31,878 nucleotides of DNA from an uncultured bacterium (lineage in GTDB: Bacteria; Bacillota; Clostridia; Lachnospirales; Lachnospiraceae): the NCBI GenBank assembly GCA_905216215.1, contig CAJMSZ010000022.1, positions 1-31,878 of the forward strand, in the 5' to 3' direction. The position numbers and the translations under genes were made by a program. The notes under the pieces are model-generated. The model saw only the letters and a program-made list of their open reading frames with translations, was not told the DNA's origin and did no database searches. Below are positions 1 to 7,381 of the stretch, one piece after another. How positions within the stretch are numbered: the stretch's first letter is position 1; each line of letters begins with the position of its first letter.

Positions 1-31
1 ATTCCTTTAATACCTTGATTCTATCCATTTC

Positions 32-577
32 TTACTTTTCCATTCCTTTCCAGTTTTTGTCCTTTTCACTGAGCTGATATTCTCCCTCTATTTCCGGCCA
101 TTGGATTCCAAGTGTCGGGTCATTCCATGCGATTCCCCCCTCGTCTCCCGGATGATAGAAATCCGTACATTTATAACAAAACTCTGCATTCTCACTCAAC
201 ACAAGAAATCCGTGTGCAAATCCCTCTGGAATATAGAGTTGTTTCCTATTCTCCTCTGAAAGTTCTATGCCAAACCATTTTCCATAGGTGACACTGCCTC
301 TTCGGATATCTACCGCAACATCATACACCCTTCCCCGGATAACCCGAACCAGTTTCCCCTGCGGATGTTCTTTCTGATAATGGAGTCCCCGCAGCACACC
401 TTTTACCGAACCGGACTGATTATCCTGCACAAAATCCACATTGAGTCCTGCTTCCTGCATATCCTTCTGATTGTAACTCTCTGTAAAATATCCTCGCGCA
501 TCCAGATGTATCTCCGGTTCGATTACGCACAGTCCTTCTATGCCGTCCACATCCTTCTCTATCTTTATCTGTCCCAC
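32..577 (-). CDS. rfbC: dTDP-4-dehydrorhamnose 3,5-epimerase (RmlC)
   Basis: This 181-residue cupin enzyme would convert dTDP-4-dehydro-6-deoxy-D-glucose to the L-lyxo form, the third step of dTDP-L-rhamnose synthesis. The family pattern is clear: the 'DARGYFTESY' segment, the 'VLRGLHYQ' histidine motif near residue 65, 'PQGKLVRVIRG', and 'PEGFAHGF' near residue 117. Length is normal. It is the last gene of the rfbA-B-D-C operon; one base separates it from the rfbD stop. The start is a GTG reading MGQIK, as in relatives, with only a weak A-rich Shine-Dalgarno. A 14-bp tandem duplication at this junction has replaced what was probably an ATG start overlapping rfbD (see findings). The product is certain; the start is likely. 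Confidence 0.95.
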   Translation of the reverse strand: MGQIKIEKDVDGIEGLCVIEPEIHLDARGYFTESYNQKDMQEAGLNVDFVQDNQSGSVKGVLRGLHYQKEHPQGKLVRVIRGRVYDVAVDIRRGSVTYGKWFGIELSEENRKQLYIPEGFAHGFLVLSENAEFCYKCTDFYHPGDEGGIAWNDPTLGIQWPEIEGEYQLSEKDKNWKGMEK

Positions 578-590
578 TTTATCTGTCCCA
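563..590. repeat. 14-bp perfect tandem duplication at the rfbD/rfbC junction
   Basis: The plus strand carries CTTTATCTGTCCCA twice in direct succession (563-576 and 577-590). The repeat spans the last codons and stop of rfbD and the start of rfbC. Each copy encodes the same bases around 'GGGACAGATAAAG' on the minus strand, so both copies offer an MGQIK-like start, but only the downstream GTG copy is in frame with rfbC. Confidence 0.95.
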
Positions 591-1508
591 TCTTTCTTTT
601 CTTAAATCCTGTAAATATCTTCGAAGAGCATCTTTCCAGTCTGGCAATGACTGAAATCCTGCCGTCTGTAATTTCGTCCTGTCCAGTCTGCTGTTCAAAG
701 GCCGGACTGCTTTGGACTGCCCATATTCTTCTGTCGTAACCGGGTATACTTTCGGAAGCTTCTCCTTATCATCCTCATAGCCCAGTTCTGCTGCCTGTCG
801 GAAAATCTCTGTTGCAAATTCGTACCAACTAATATAACCGCCTTCATTCGTTGCATGATAACAACCATAGTTGTCTGTCTCTGCCATATCAATTAAAAGC
901 CTTGCCAAATCTTCTGTATAAGTTGGTGTCCCAACCTGGTCAGACACTACCCGCAGTTCATCATATTTTCTTCCAAGACGCAGCATTGTCTTCACAAAAT
1001 TATTGCCATTTCTTCCAAACACCCATGATGTCCTGACAATAAAATATTCATCCAACACTGCCTGAACTGCCCGCTCGCCTTCCAGCTTTGTTCTCCCATA
1101 AAAATTCTGTGGTTCGTAGCGTTCCCCATCTGCTTTCCATGGAAGACTCCCCTGTCCATTGAAGACATAGTCGGTACTGATGTAAATCATCTTTGCATTC
1201 CATTTTCTGCACATTTGTGCAAGAACTCTTGTACCCTCCACATTGATATCCCAGACCTTTTCCTGATTCTCCGGTTCTTCTGCCCCGTCTACATCTGTCC
1301 ATGCAGCACAGTGAACCACTACTTCCGGCCTAATCTGCTCAAGTATATCTCTTACACGAACTTCGTCTGTAATATCCATTGAGACATAAGAATTTGTATC
1401 ATTTTCCTCTGCCAAATCCGTTCCAATAGCCTCATATTTCCTTTTCTTCAGTTCACGCAGCACATCATATCCGAGCTGCCCTGTCGCTCCCGTCACCAAG
1501 AACTTCAT
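579..1508 (-). CDS. rfbD: dTDP-4-dehydrorhamnose reductase (RmlD)
   Basis: This NAD(P)H-dependent short-chain reductase makes the last step to dTDP-L-rhamnose. It is about 309 residues with an N-terminal Rossmann motif 'GATGQLG', a 'STDYVFNG' active-site segment, and the catalytic Tyr-x3-Lys pair in 'FYGRTKLEGE'. I place the start at the ATG for MKFLVTGATG, preceded by AAAGGA. The open frame extends 25 codons upstream, but that part overlaps rfbB and is unlike the family N-terminus. It lies 16 bp after rfbB and one base before rfbC, so it is clearly in the operon. Confidence 0.95.
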   Translation of the reverse strand: MKFLVTGATGQLGYDVLRELKKRKYEAIGTDLAEENDTNSYVSMDITDEVRVRDILEQIRPEVVVHCAAWTDVDGAEEPENQEKVWDINVEGTRVLAQMCRKWNAKMIYISTDYVFNGQGSLPWKADGERYEPQNFYGRTKLEGERAVQAVLDEYFIVRTSWVFGRNGNNFVKTMLRLGRKYDELRVVSDQVGTPTYTEDLARLLIDMAETDNYGCYHATNEGGYISWYEFATEIFRQAAELGYEDDKEKLPKVYPVTTEEYGQSKAVRPLNSRLDRTKLQTAGFQSLPDWKDALRRYLQDLRKERWDR

Positions 1509-1524
1509 CCCTCGCAAATCCTTT

Positions 1525-2550
1525 CTACCTGACTTTTTTCTCATTCCATGCACCAGTTCTTCCCGCCATACTTTTTTCCACAAGTGGTTCCCACCATGTG
1601 CGGTTTGCCAGATACCAGTCTATGGTCTTTCCAATTCCCATTTCAAATGAGGTTTCCGGAAGCCAGCCAAGTTCTCTGTGAATCTTCGCAGGGTCAATGG
1701 CATAGCGCCTGTCATGCCCTTTCCGATCTGCCACATAGGTAATCAGATTTTCTGATTTTCCCAGTTTTCTGCAGATAAGTTTCACAATGTCTATGTTTTG
1801 CATCTCATTATGTCCGCCAATGTTATAAACTTCCCCGACTCGTCCATTCTGTAAAATCAAGTCAATCGCATGGCAGTGGTCTCCCACATACAGCCAGTCC
1901 CGTACATTTTTCCCATCTCCATAAACCGGAAGCTTTCTGTCATGCAATGCGTTCACAATCATAAGCGGAATCAATTTCTCCGGCAAATGATAAGGTCCAT
2001 AGTTATTGGAACATCTGCTGATTGTCACTGGCAGCTTATAAGTGCGGTAATAGGACTGCACCAGCAAATCCGCCGCAGCCTTTGACGCGCTGTAAGGACT
2101 GCTTGTGTGAATCGGTGTTTCTTCTGTAAAAAACAAATCCGGTCTGTCCAAAGGCAAATCTCCATAAACTTCATCCGTAGACACCTGATGGTATCTCCGG
2201 ATTCCATATTTCAGACAGGCATCCATCAGGACGGAAGTTCCTTTGATATTGGTATCCAGAAAAATCTCCGGATTCTCGATAGAACGGTCAACATGACTTT
2301 CTGCTGCAAAATTCACGATCACATCCGGCTTCTCTTCTTCGAATAAACGATACACCGCTTCTCTGTCCGTAATAGAAGCCTGTACAAAACGAAATTTTGG
2401 ATTTTCCATTGCTTTCTGAATAGTAGATAAATTCCCCGCATAAGTCAGTGAGTCCAGACAAATAATCCGATACTCCGGGTGTGCCTTAAACATATAATAA
2501 ATAAAATTACTTCCTATGAATCCGGCTCCGCCGGTTACAATTATTTTCAT
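1525..2550 (-). CDS. rfbB: dTDP-glucose 4,6-dehydratase (RmlB)
   Basis: The enzyme converts dTDP-glucose to dTDP-4-dehydro-6-deoxyglucose using bound NAD, step two of the rhamnose pathway. It is about 341 residues, the usual length. Visible motifs are 'GGAGFIGSN' at the N-terminus, 'ESHVDRSI', the 'STDEVYGDL' active-site loop, and 'YSASKAAADLLV' with the catalytic Tyr and Lys. The start at MKIIVTGG is supported by GGGAGAA just upstream; the 18 extra upstream codons are not family-like. It lies 25 bp downstream of rfbA. Confidence 0.96.
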   Translation of the reverse strand: MKIIVTGGAGFIGSNFIYYMFKAHPEYRIICLDSLTYAGNLSTIQKAMENPKFRFVQASITDREAVYRLFEEEKPDVIVNFAAESHVDRSIENPEIFLDTNIKGTSVLMDACLKYGIRRYHQVSTDEVYGDLPLDRPDLFFTEETPIHTSSPYSASKAAADLLVQSYYRTYKLPVTISRCSNNYGPYHLPEKLIPLMIVNALHDRKLPVYGDGKNVRDWLYVGDHCHAIDLILQNGRVGEVYNIGGHNEMQNIDIVKLICRKLGKSENLITYVADRKGHDRRYAIDPAKIHRELGWLPETSFEMGIGKTIDWYLANRTWWEPLVEKSMAGRTGAWNEKKVR

Positions 2551-2575
2551 GCTATTTTCTCCCAAATCCAGTACA

Positions 2576-3469
2576 TTAGAATAAATTCTCCCTGAATTTT
2601 CCATCTATCACATCTTTCAGATACTGTCCATATTGATTCTGCTTATAATTTGCACAAAGTTCCAGCAAAACTTCTTTGGAAATCCATCCATTCAAGTATG
2701 CAATCTCCTCCAGACATCCTATCTTCCTGTGCTGGTGTGTCTCTACTGTTTTAACGAAATTCGTTGCATCCGTAAGGCTTTCGTGGGTTCCTGCATCCAG
2801 CCAGGTAAATCCCTGCCCCATGACTTCTACCTTCAGACTTCCCTGCTCCAGATACATACGGTTCAAATCCGTGATTTCTAATTCTCCACGCTTGCTTGGC
2901 TTTAACCTCTTCGCATACTCTACCACGCGATTGTCATAAAAGTACAATCCTGTAACACAATAATTGCTCTTTGGCTGCTTTGGTTTTTCCTCAATGGAAA
3001 CAGCGTTTCCGTCTGAGTCAAATTCCACAATACCAAAACGTTCCGGGTCATCCACGTAATATCCAAAAATCGTTGCCATACCATTTTTTGTACGCTCCGT
3101 TGCTGCCTGTAATCGTTTTCTTAACCCGTGTCCCGAGAAAATATTATCTCCAAGTATCATTGCCACAGAATCTTCCCCGATAAAATCCTCACCAATCAGG
3201 AAAGCCTGTGCAAGTCCATCCGGGCTTGGCTGGACGGCATAGGAAAGCTGCAGACCAAACCTGCTGCCATCTCCAAGTAATTCCTGAAATCTGGGCAAAT
3301 CCTGTGCGGTACTGATAATCAAAATCTCACGGATTCCCGCACTCATAAGTACAGACATAGGATAATAAATCATTGGTTTATCATAAATCGGTAATAACTG
3401 CTTCGAAGTAACCATTGTCAGTGGATAAAGCCTGGTTCCCGAACCACCGGCCAGAATAATTCCTTTCAT
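2576..3469 (-). CDS. rfbA: Glucose-1-phosphate thymidylyltransferase (RmlA)
   Basis: This nucleotidyltransferase joins dTTP and glucose-1-phosphate to give dTDP-glucose, the entry step of the dTDP-L-rhamnose pathway. It has 297 residues, with the N-terminal nucleotide-binding motif 'LAGGSGTRLYPLT', 'KQLLPIYDKPMIYYPM', and 'LGDNIFSG' carrying the metal-binding Asp. GGAGAG sits a few bases before the ATG. It heads the four-gene operon. A candidate promoter with an internal dyad lies in the divergent gap with the plus-strand surface rhodanese gene. Confidence 0.96.
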   Translation of the reverse strand: MKGIILAGGSGTRLYPLTMVTSKQLLPIYDKPMIYYPMSVLMSAGIREILIISTAQDLPRFQELLGDGSRFGLQLSYAVQPSPDGLAQAFLIGEDFIGEDSVAMILGDNIFSGHGLRKRLQAATERTKNGMATIFGYYVDDPERFGIVEFDSDGNAVSIEEKPKQPKSNYCVTGLYFYDNRVVEYAKRLKPSKRGELEITDLNRMYLEQGSLKVEVMGQGFTWLDAGTHESLTDATNFVKTVETHQHRKIGCLEEIAYLNGWISKEVLLELCANYKQNQYGQYLKDVIDGKFRENLF

Positions 3470-3502
3470 TTGTATCTCTCCATCTTTCCTGTTTCTTTTC
3501 CC

Positions 3503-3532
3503 ATTCTACCATGAAACACATTTCATTTCCAA
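3503..3532 (-). promoter_or_regulatory. Candidate sigma-A promoter of the rfbABDC operon, with a dyad in the spacer
   Basis: Read on the minus strand, TTGGAA (3527-3532) is followed after 18 bp by an extended -10, TGG-TAGAAT (TAGAAT at 3503-3508), about 33 bp before the rfbA ATG. The spacer contains an inverted repeat ATGAAA-TGTG-TTTCAT (3511-3526), which could be an operator. Assigned by eye. Confidence 0.5.
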
Positions 3533-3624
3533 TTTTACACGGAAAAACGCCGTATTTATTTATCATATTTATCTATCACAAAACATTTATAGATTAAAAC
3601 TATTATGATAAATTCACCAAAAAT

Positions 3625-3643
3625 GTTACAATGTAACTGTAAC
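3625..3643 (+). promoter_or_regulatory. Candidate extended -10 and dyad upstream of the triple-rhodanese gene
   Basis: TGT-TACAAT (TACAAT at 3627-3632) resembles an extended -10 and overlaps the perfect inverted repeat GTTAC-AAT-GTAAC (3625-3637), followed by a second TGTAAC. It lies about 35 bp before the ATG at 3668. No good -35 is seen, which would fit an activator-dependent or extended -10 promoter. Confidence 0.35.
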
Positions 3644-3667
3644 CAAATTTTGAAACAAGGAGGAAAA

Positions 3668-5200
3668 ATGAAAAGAAAATTTTTACCATTATTTTTAACT
3701 TGTGCATTGGTCTTAAGTAGTTCTATGGCATTCGCTGCCGATGTGAACGAAACAGTTGAAGGCGATGCACTTACTGCTGTGTCTGAAACACAGGAAGAAG
3801 CTGTTGTTGAAGAAGAAACACAGGAAGAAGTTGTAACAGGAGAAGCTGAAGAAGCTTCTACACCAGATGTATTAGCTGATGAGGGACAAACTCCTTCGCC
3901 AATTGTTGTTACAGATTTTGGAAAAGCCTATGAAGCATTAGAAGGTGTTGGTGCACCGGTAAGCGGTTCTGACACTGTGAAAGCTGCTGCAGATGGTTCT
4001 GCTGTAGTGATTGATGTTCGTTCTACAGTAAACTATAACAAAGCGCATTTAGATAAGTCTATCAATGTTCCTGTATTTAACGATGACGGAAGCGTAATTT
4101 CAACCAGCGAAGATGCTACTGCAAAAGCATTTACAGAATATGTAACAAAGAACAAGGCTGACCTTGCTGGCAAAGATATCTATATCATCTGCAACAGTGG
4201 TGCAAGAGGAGCTCAGGCAGCTACTGTATTATTAGTGAATGCCGGCTACTCATCAGACAAACTCCACACTGTTACCGATGGTGCAAAAGGTCTGGAGCTT
4301 CGCTATGCTATGTTAGGTACTAATGGAAACGCTGTAACAGGATCGCAGGCAGTTGAAGCTGTTGGAAAGAAAGATATTGCAATTCTTGACGTACGTTCTG
4401 CTTTGTCTTATGGAGAAGGTCATTTGAAGAGTGCTATTTCTGCTCCATTATTTGACAACAATAATAATGTGGTTTCCAGAAATGATGACGAACTTGCAGT
4501 TGCATTCAAGGCTATGGTACAGAACAATGCTGACCTTTCTGGTAAACAGATTTATGTCCTTTGCAGAGGAGGACAGAGAGGTGCCAGAGCTGCAACCGCT
4601 TTATTGGCAGAGGTTGGTTATGACGTAAATAACATTCATACAATCACAGGCGGTGCCAGTGATGCAACTGTAAAAGCTAACCTCACATATGTATCTGACA
4701 CACGTGTCATGGAAGCAATCAACAACAAAGAAGAGAATGTTCTCATTCTTGATGTACGTAATGCAGATTTGTATGCTAAAGGACATTTGAAAGGCTCTCT
4801 TTCTCTTCCATTGTTTGACAAAGACAACAAACTTCCAGATGATCTTGCAAAAGCATTCTCAGATTATGTAGCTGCTCATAAGTCAGATTTTGATGGAAAG
4901 ACAATTTACATTCTCTGCAACAGTGGTGCAAGAGGTGCAGAAAAAGCAACTGAACTTTTATCAGCTGCCGGGCTGAAAGAAGCAACACTTCGTACAATCG
5001 AAGGCGGTGCTAAGAGCGAACTGCTTCAGGCTAATTTTGTAACAGATACGAAGCCTGCTACAACAGAACCAGCTAAAAAACCAGCTAACAGCAAATCACC
5101 TAAGACCGGTGATGCTGCTCCAATCGTACCACTTACAGTATCAATGTTCGCTGCACTTTGCGCAATCGTTGCTGTATGCAAGAAAAAAATTGTAAAATAA
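3668..5200 (+). CDS. Sortase-type surface protein with three rhodanese domains
   Basis: This is a 510-residue exported protein. It has a signal peptide (residues 1-23, cut near AFA-AD), an acidic Glu-rich linker (about 30-75), and three rhodanese domains (about 82-215, 221-340, 343-455). It ends with a cell-wall sorting signal: SPKTG at 477-481, a hydrophobic stretch, and a KKKIVK tail. Each rhodanese domain keeps its catalytic cysteine: Cys175 in CNSGARG, Cys299 in CRGGQRG, Cys417 in CNSGARG. Rhodaneses move sulfane sulfur through a cysteine persulfide, so this would be a wall-anchored sulfur carrier or transferase; the substrate is unknown. The start is the ATG preceded by AAGGAGGAAAA; the ORF opens 21 codons earlier without a ribosome site. 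It is the only convincing plus-strand gene in the window. Confidence 0.9.
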   Translation: MKRKFLPLFLTCALVLSSSMAFAADVNETVEGDALTAVSETQEEAVVEEETQEEVVTGEAEEASTPDVLADEGQTPSPIVVTDFGKAYEALEGVGAPVSGSDTVKAAADGSAVVIDVRSTVNYNKAHLDKSINVPVFNDDGSVISTSEDATAKAFTEYVTKNKADLAGKDIYIICNSGARGAQAATVLLVNAGYSSDKLHTVTDGAKGLELRYAMLGTNGNAVTGSQAVEAVGKKDIAILDVRSALSYGEGHLKSAISAPLFDNNNNVVSRNDDELAVAFKAMVQNNADLSGKQIYVLCRGGQRGARAATALLAEVGYDVNNIHTITGGASDATVKANLTYVSDTRVMEAINNKEENVLILDVRNADLYAKGHLKGSLSLPLFDKDNKLPDDLAKAFSDYVAAHKSDFDGKTIYILCNSGARGAEKATELLSAAGLKEATLRTIEGGAKSELLQANFVTDTKPATTEPAKKPANSKSPKTGDAAPIVPLTVSMFAALCAIVAVCKKKIVK

Positions 5201-5231
5201 TTTAAGTTATTTCAAAATATACGGTTACAAA

Positions 5232-5266
5232 AAGGGACGCCCCGGGGCGTCCCTTCTTCTTTTCTA
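5232..5266. terminator. Bidirectional intrinsic terminator between convergent rhodanese genes
   Basis: A perfect 24-bp palindrome, AAGGGACGCCCC then its complement (5232-5255), is followed by a T-rich tract on the plus strand (TTCTTCTTTTCT). On the minus strand it is followed by five Ts just beyond the stem. It lies 31 bp past the stop of the triple-rhodanese gene and 37 bp past that of the four-rhodanese gene, so it can end both transcripts. Confidence 0.9.
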
Positions 5267-5292
5267 TGTAATTCAGTACCATTTCCGATGAT

Positions 5293-7245
5293 TTACTTTC
5301 TATTCACTCTTTTTTTGCTTTCTACAAACACAACAGCAGCCGCAAGCATTGCAAATGCATACGCCATGATTGGTGCTGAATCACCTGTTTTCGGTGCTTT
5401 GTTCTTTGTTTTCGGTGCTTTGTTCTTTGTTTCCGGTTTTGTAGCAGTCTCTACTGAGCAGTTCGGGTCTGTACATGTACTGTTATCCTTGATAAGGGTA
5501 TCGGTATCTGTTCCCTTGTATCCACCTTCTACTGTGTAAATATTTGCATTAGAAAATCCTGCCTGCATTAAAAGTCTGGTTGCAACCTGTGCTCCACGTG
5601 CACCACTGTTACAGATAACATAAATCTTCTTTCCTGCCAAAGATGCTGCGTTTTCGCCTGCTTTTTTAAGAAATGCCTTAGCAAGATCATCATAACCATT
5701 AGACACTCCATTCTTATCGAATACCGGATAAGATACTGAACCTTTAATGTGACCTGCTGCGTATCCTTCTGCTGCACGAACGTCCATAATAACAACATCT
5801 TTATTTCCAATTGCTGCAATGGTATCCTTACTTGACACGTATTGCTGTTTTACGAAAGCGGAAGGGTTGCTTGTCTTCATGGCATTTGCTCCACCTTCAA
5901 TAATGTGAACATTACTTTCAATACCTGACATCTTTAACAGCGTGCGTGCGGCATCTGCTCCGCGTGAACCACTGTTGCATAAAATATAAATATTATTATT
6001 TGCTAAAAGGTCTTTATTTGCCTCCACAAATTTATTAAAATCTCTGGTCAGATCATCATTGAAATCTGTTACAGACATTGTTCCATTTTCAATTTTGAAA
6101 AGTGGCTGATGAAGAGAACCGTCCACATATCCCTCATAATATGTTTCTTTTGCACGCACATCTAAAATAATTCCATCTGCATTCAAAGCATAGCTTGGAT
6201 TTACATAAATAGAATTTTCCTTTAAAGCGGTATCTCCATTAATTGCAAATGTTCCATCAAGAACTCGTACAAGCTGTGATTCGTCAATTCCACACAGCCT
6301 CTCCATCCAGTCAGTCGCAAAATTCACACAGAACGTTCCTGCGTAACAGCTAAGATAAACTTTCTTTCCAGTAAGATTCATTCCTTTTATCTGTTCTACA
6401 AAGGCATCTCTGAGTGCAACCGTAACACCATAGCCCTGACTTTGTGGCAGGCAGACTGGCGCAGAGATTGCTCCTTTTAAGTGTCCTGCTTCATAATCTT
6501 CACTGGCACGAAGATCTAGAAAAATGATATCCTTATTCCCTGCGAGCATCTCTCCGACAGCATCCGTAGCACTCACTTCACTAATAGCTTTCGCTGCCGG
6601 TTCATCCAGATAAACCGAATTTTCTTTTAAAGCGGTATCTCCATTAATTGCAAAAGTTCCACCGAGAACTCGTACAAGCTGTGATTCGTCAATTCCACAC
6701 AGGCTCATCAGCCAGTCTGATGCATAGTTTACACAGAAAGTTCCAGCATAACAGCTAAGATAAATTTTCTTTCCGGTAATATCCATGCCCTGAACCTGTT
6801 TTACAAGGGCGTCTCTGAATGCCACCGGAACTTTATACCCCTGGCTTGCCGGGAGACAAACTGGTGCAGAGATTGCTCCCTTTAAGTGTCCTGCATCATA
6901 GTCTTCTTTAGCACGAAGATCAAGGAAAATAATATTATTTTTATCGAATCCTTCGTAGCTTGCCTTGACAGCATCCGTAGCACTTACTTCATTGCTCAGG
7001 TTTACTTTTGGCTCTGTTTCCAGATATTCTCCAGATTCTTCCTCTGCCTGCACTGCAACGACCGCCTGTTCTTCTTTCACTTCAAGTGTCTCCGGTGTTG
7101 CCTTTTCTTCTACTTCTTCCTTTTCCTCTTCAACAACTGCTTCTGTTGCTACCTCATCAGAAGTTGTATCTTCTGCATGAATAACGGTAACATTACTTAC
7201 AATCAAAGTAGTTGCCAAAAGGAAAGCTAACATTTTTTTGCTCAT
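5293..7245 (-). CDS. Sortase-type surface protein with four rhodanese domains
   Basis: This is a 650-residue exported protein. It has a signal peptide (1-24, VIHA-ED), a Glu-rich linker (25-80), four rhodanese-like domains (about 88-212, 222-347, 348-456, 464-585), a short Cys pair (591/596), and a sorting signal APKTG at 617-621 with a hydrophobic segment and basic tail. Domains 3 and 4 have normal loops (Cys423 CNSGSRG, Cys545 CNSGARG). Domains 1 and 2 are a recent duplication with a 135-residue period, and carry CYAGTFC instead (Cys165/171, Cys300/306): two cysteines and no arginine. They also share a cysteine in APVC (130, 265). GGGAGG precedes the ATG. It converges on the triple-rhodanese gene and probably acts with it at the cell wall. 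Confidence 0.9.
   Translation of the reverse strand: MSKKMLAFLLATTLIVSNVTVIHAEDTTSDEVATEAVVEEEKEEVEEKATPETLEVKEEQAVVAVQAEEESGEYLETEPKVNLSNEVSATDAVKASYEGFDKNNIIFLDLRAKEDYDAGHLKGAISAPVCLPASQGYKVPVAFRDALVKQVQGMDITGKKIYLSCYAGTFCVNYASDWLMSLCGIDESQLVRVLGGTFAINGDTALKENSVYLDEPAAKAISEVSATDAVGEMLAGNKDIIFLDLRASEDYEAGHLKGAISAPVCLPQSQGYGVTVALRDAFVEQIKGMNLTGKKVYLSCYAGTFCVNFATDWMERLCGIDESQLVRVLDGTFAINGDTALKENSIYVNPSYALNADGIILDVRAKETYYEGYVDGSLHQPLFKIENGTMSVTDFNDDLTRDFNKFVEANKDLLANNNIYILCNSGSRGADAARTLLKMSGIESNVHIIEGGANAMKTSNPSAFVKQQYVSSKDTIAAIGNKDVVIMDVRAAEGYAAGHIKGSVSYPVFDKNGVSNGYDDLAKAFLKKAGENAASLAGKKIYVICNSGARGAQVATRLLMQAGFSNANIYTVEGGYKGTDTDTLIKDNSTCTDPNCSVETATKPETKNKAPKTKNKAPKTGDSAPIMAYAFAMLAAAVVFVESKKRVNRK
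5387..5428. repeat. 21-bp tandem repeat encoding a doubled KNKAPKT before the sorting motif
   Basis: Two exact copies of a 21-bp unit (5387-5407 and 5408-5428) lie in the 3' end of the four-rhodanese gene. They encode KNKAPKT twice, so a pseudo-motif APKTK sits just before the real APKTG sorting signal. This looks like a recent in-frame slippage duplication. Confidence 0.9.
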
Positions 7246-7290
7246 TTGCTTTTCCTCCCAAAAAGTACTGAATTACTCTGTTACAGCATC

Positions 7291-7320
7291 AGTATAACGA
7301 ATTTTTCTATAAAACAAAAA
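7291..7320 (-). promoter_or_regulatory. Candidate promoter of the four-rhodanese gene
   Basis: On the minus strand a -10 TATACT (7291-7296) has a candidate -35 TTTTTG (7315-7320) at 18 bp, or TTGTTT (7312-7317) at 15 bp. It lies 45 bp upstream of the ATG at 7245. A short palindrome CTGTTACAG (7278-7286) follows the -10. The -35 overlaps the T-tract of the terminator of the upstream gene. Confidence 0.4.
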
Positions 7321-7363
7321 TTCATATTTTCGATAAATAAATGTATTTATCGAAAATATGAAT
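7315..7363 (-). terminator. Intrinsic terminator after the rhodanese lipoprotein genes
   Basis: A perfect 20-bp inverted repeat with a 4-base loop (arms 7320-7339 and 7344-7363) is followed on the minus strand by TTTTTGTTTTAT. It begins 18 bp beyond the stop of the lipoprotein gene at 7382. The stem is AT-rich but long. It probably ends the long minus-strand transcription unit that enters from the polysaccharide genes. Confidence 0.8.
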
Positions 7364-7381
7364 ATGTTTTAACCATTATTT

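Noticed and set aside
365..739. Plus-strand frame of 124 codons across rfbC/rfbD
   Set aside because: Lies opposite two well-supported genes and has no ribosome site or recognisable domain.
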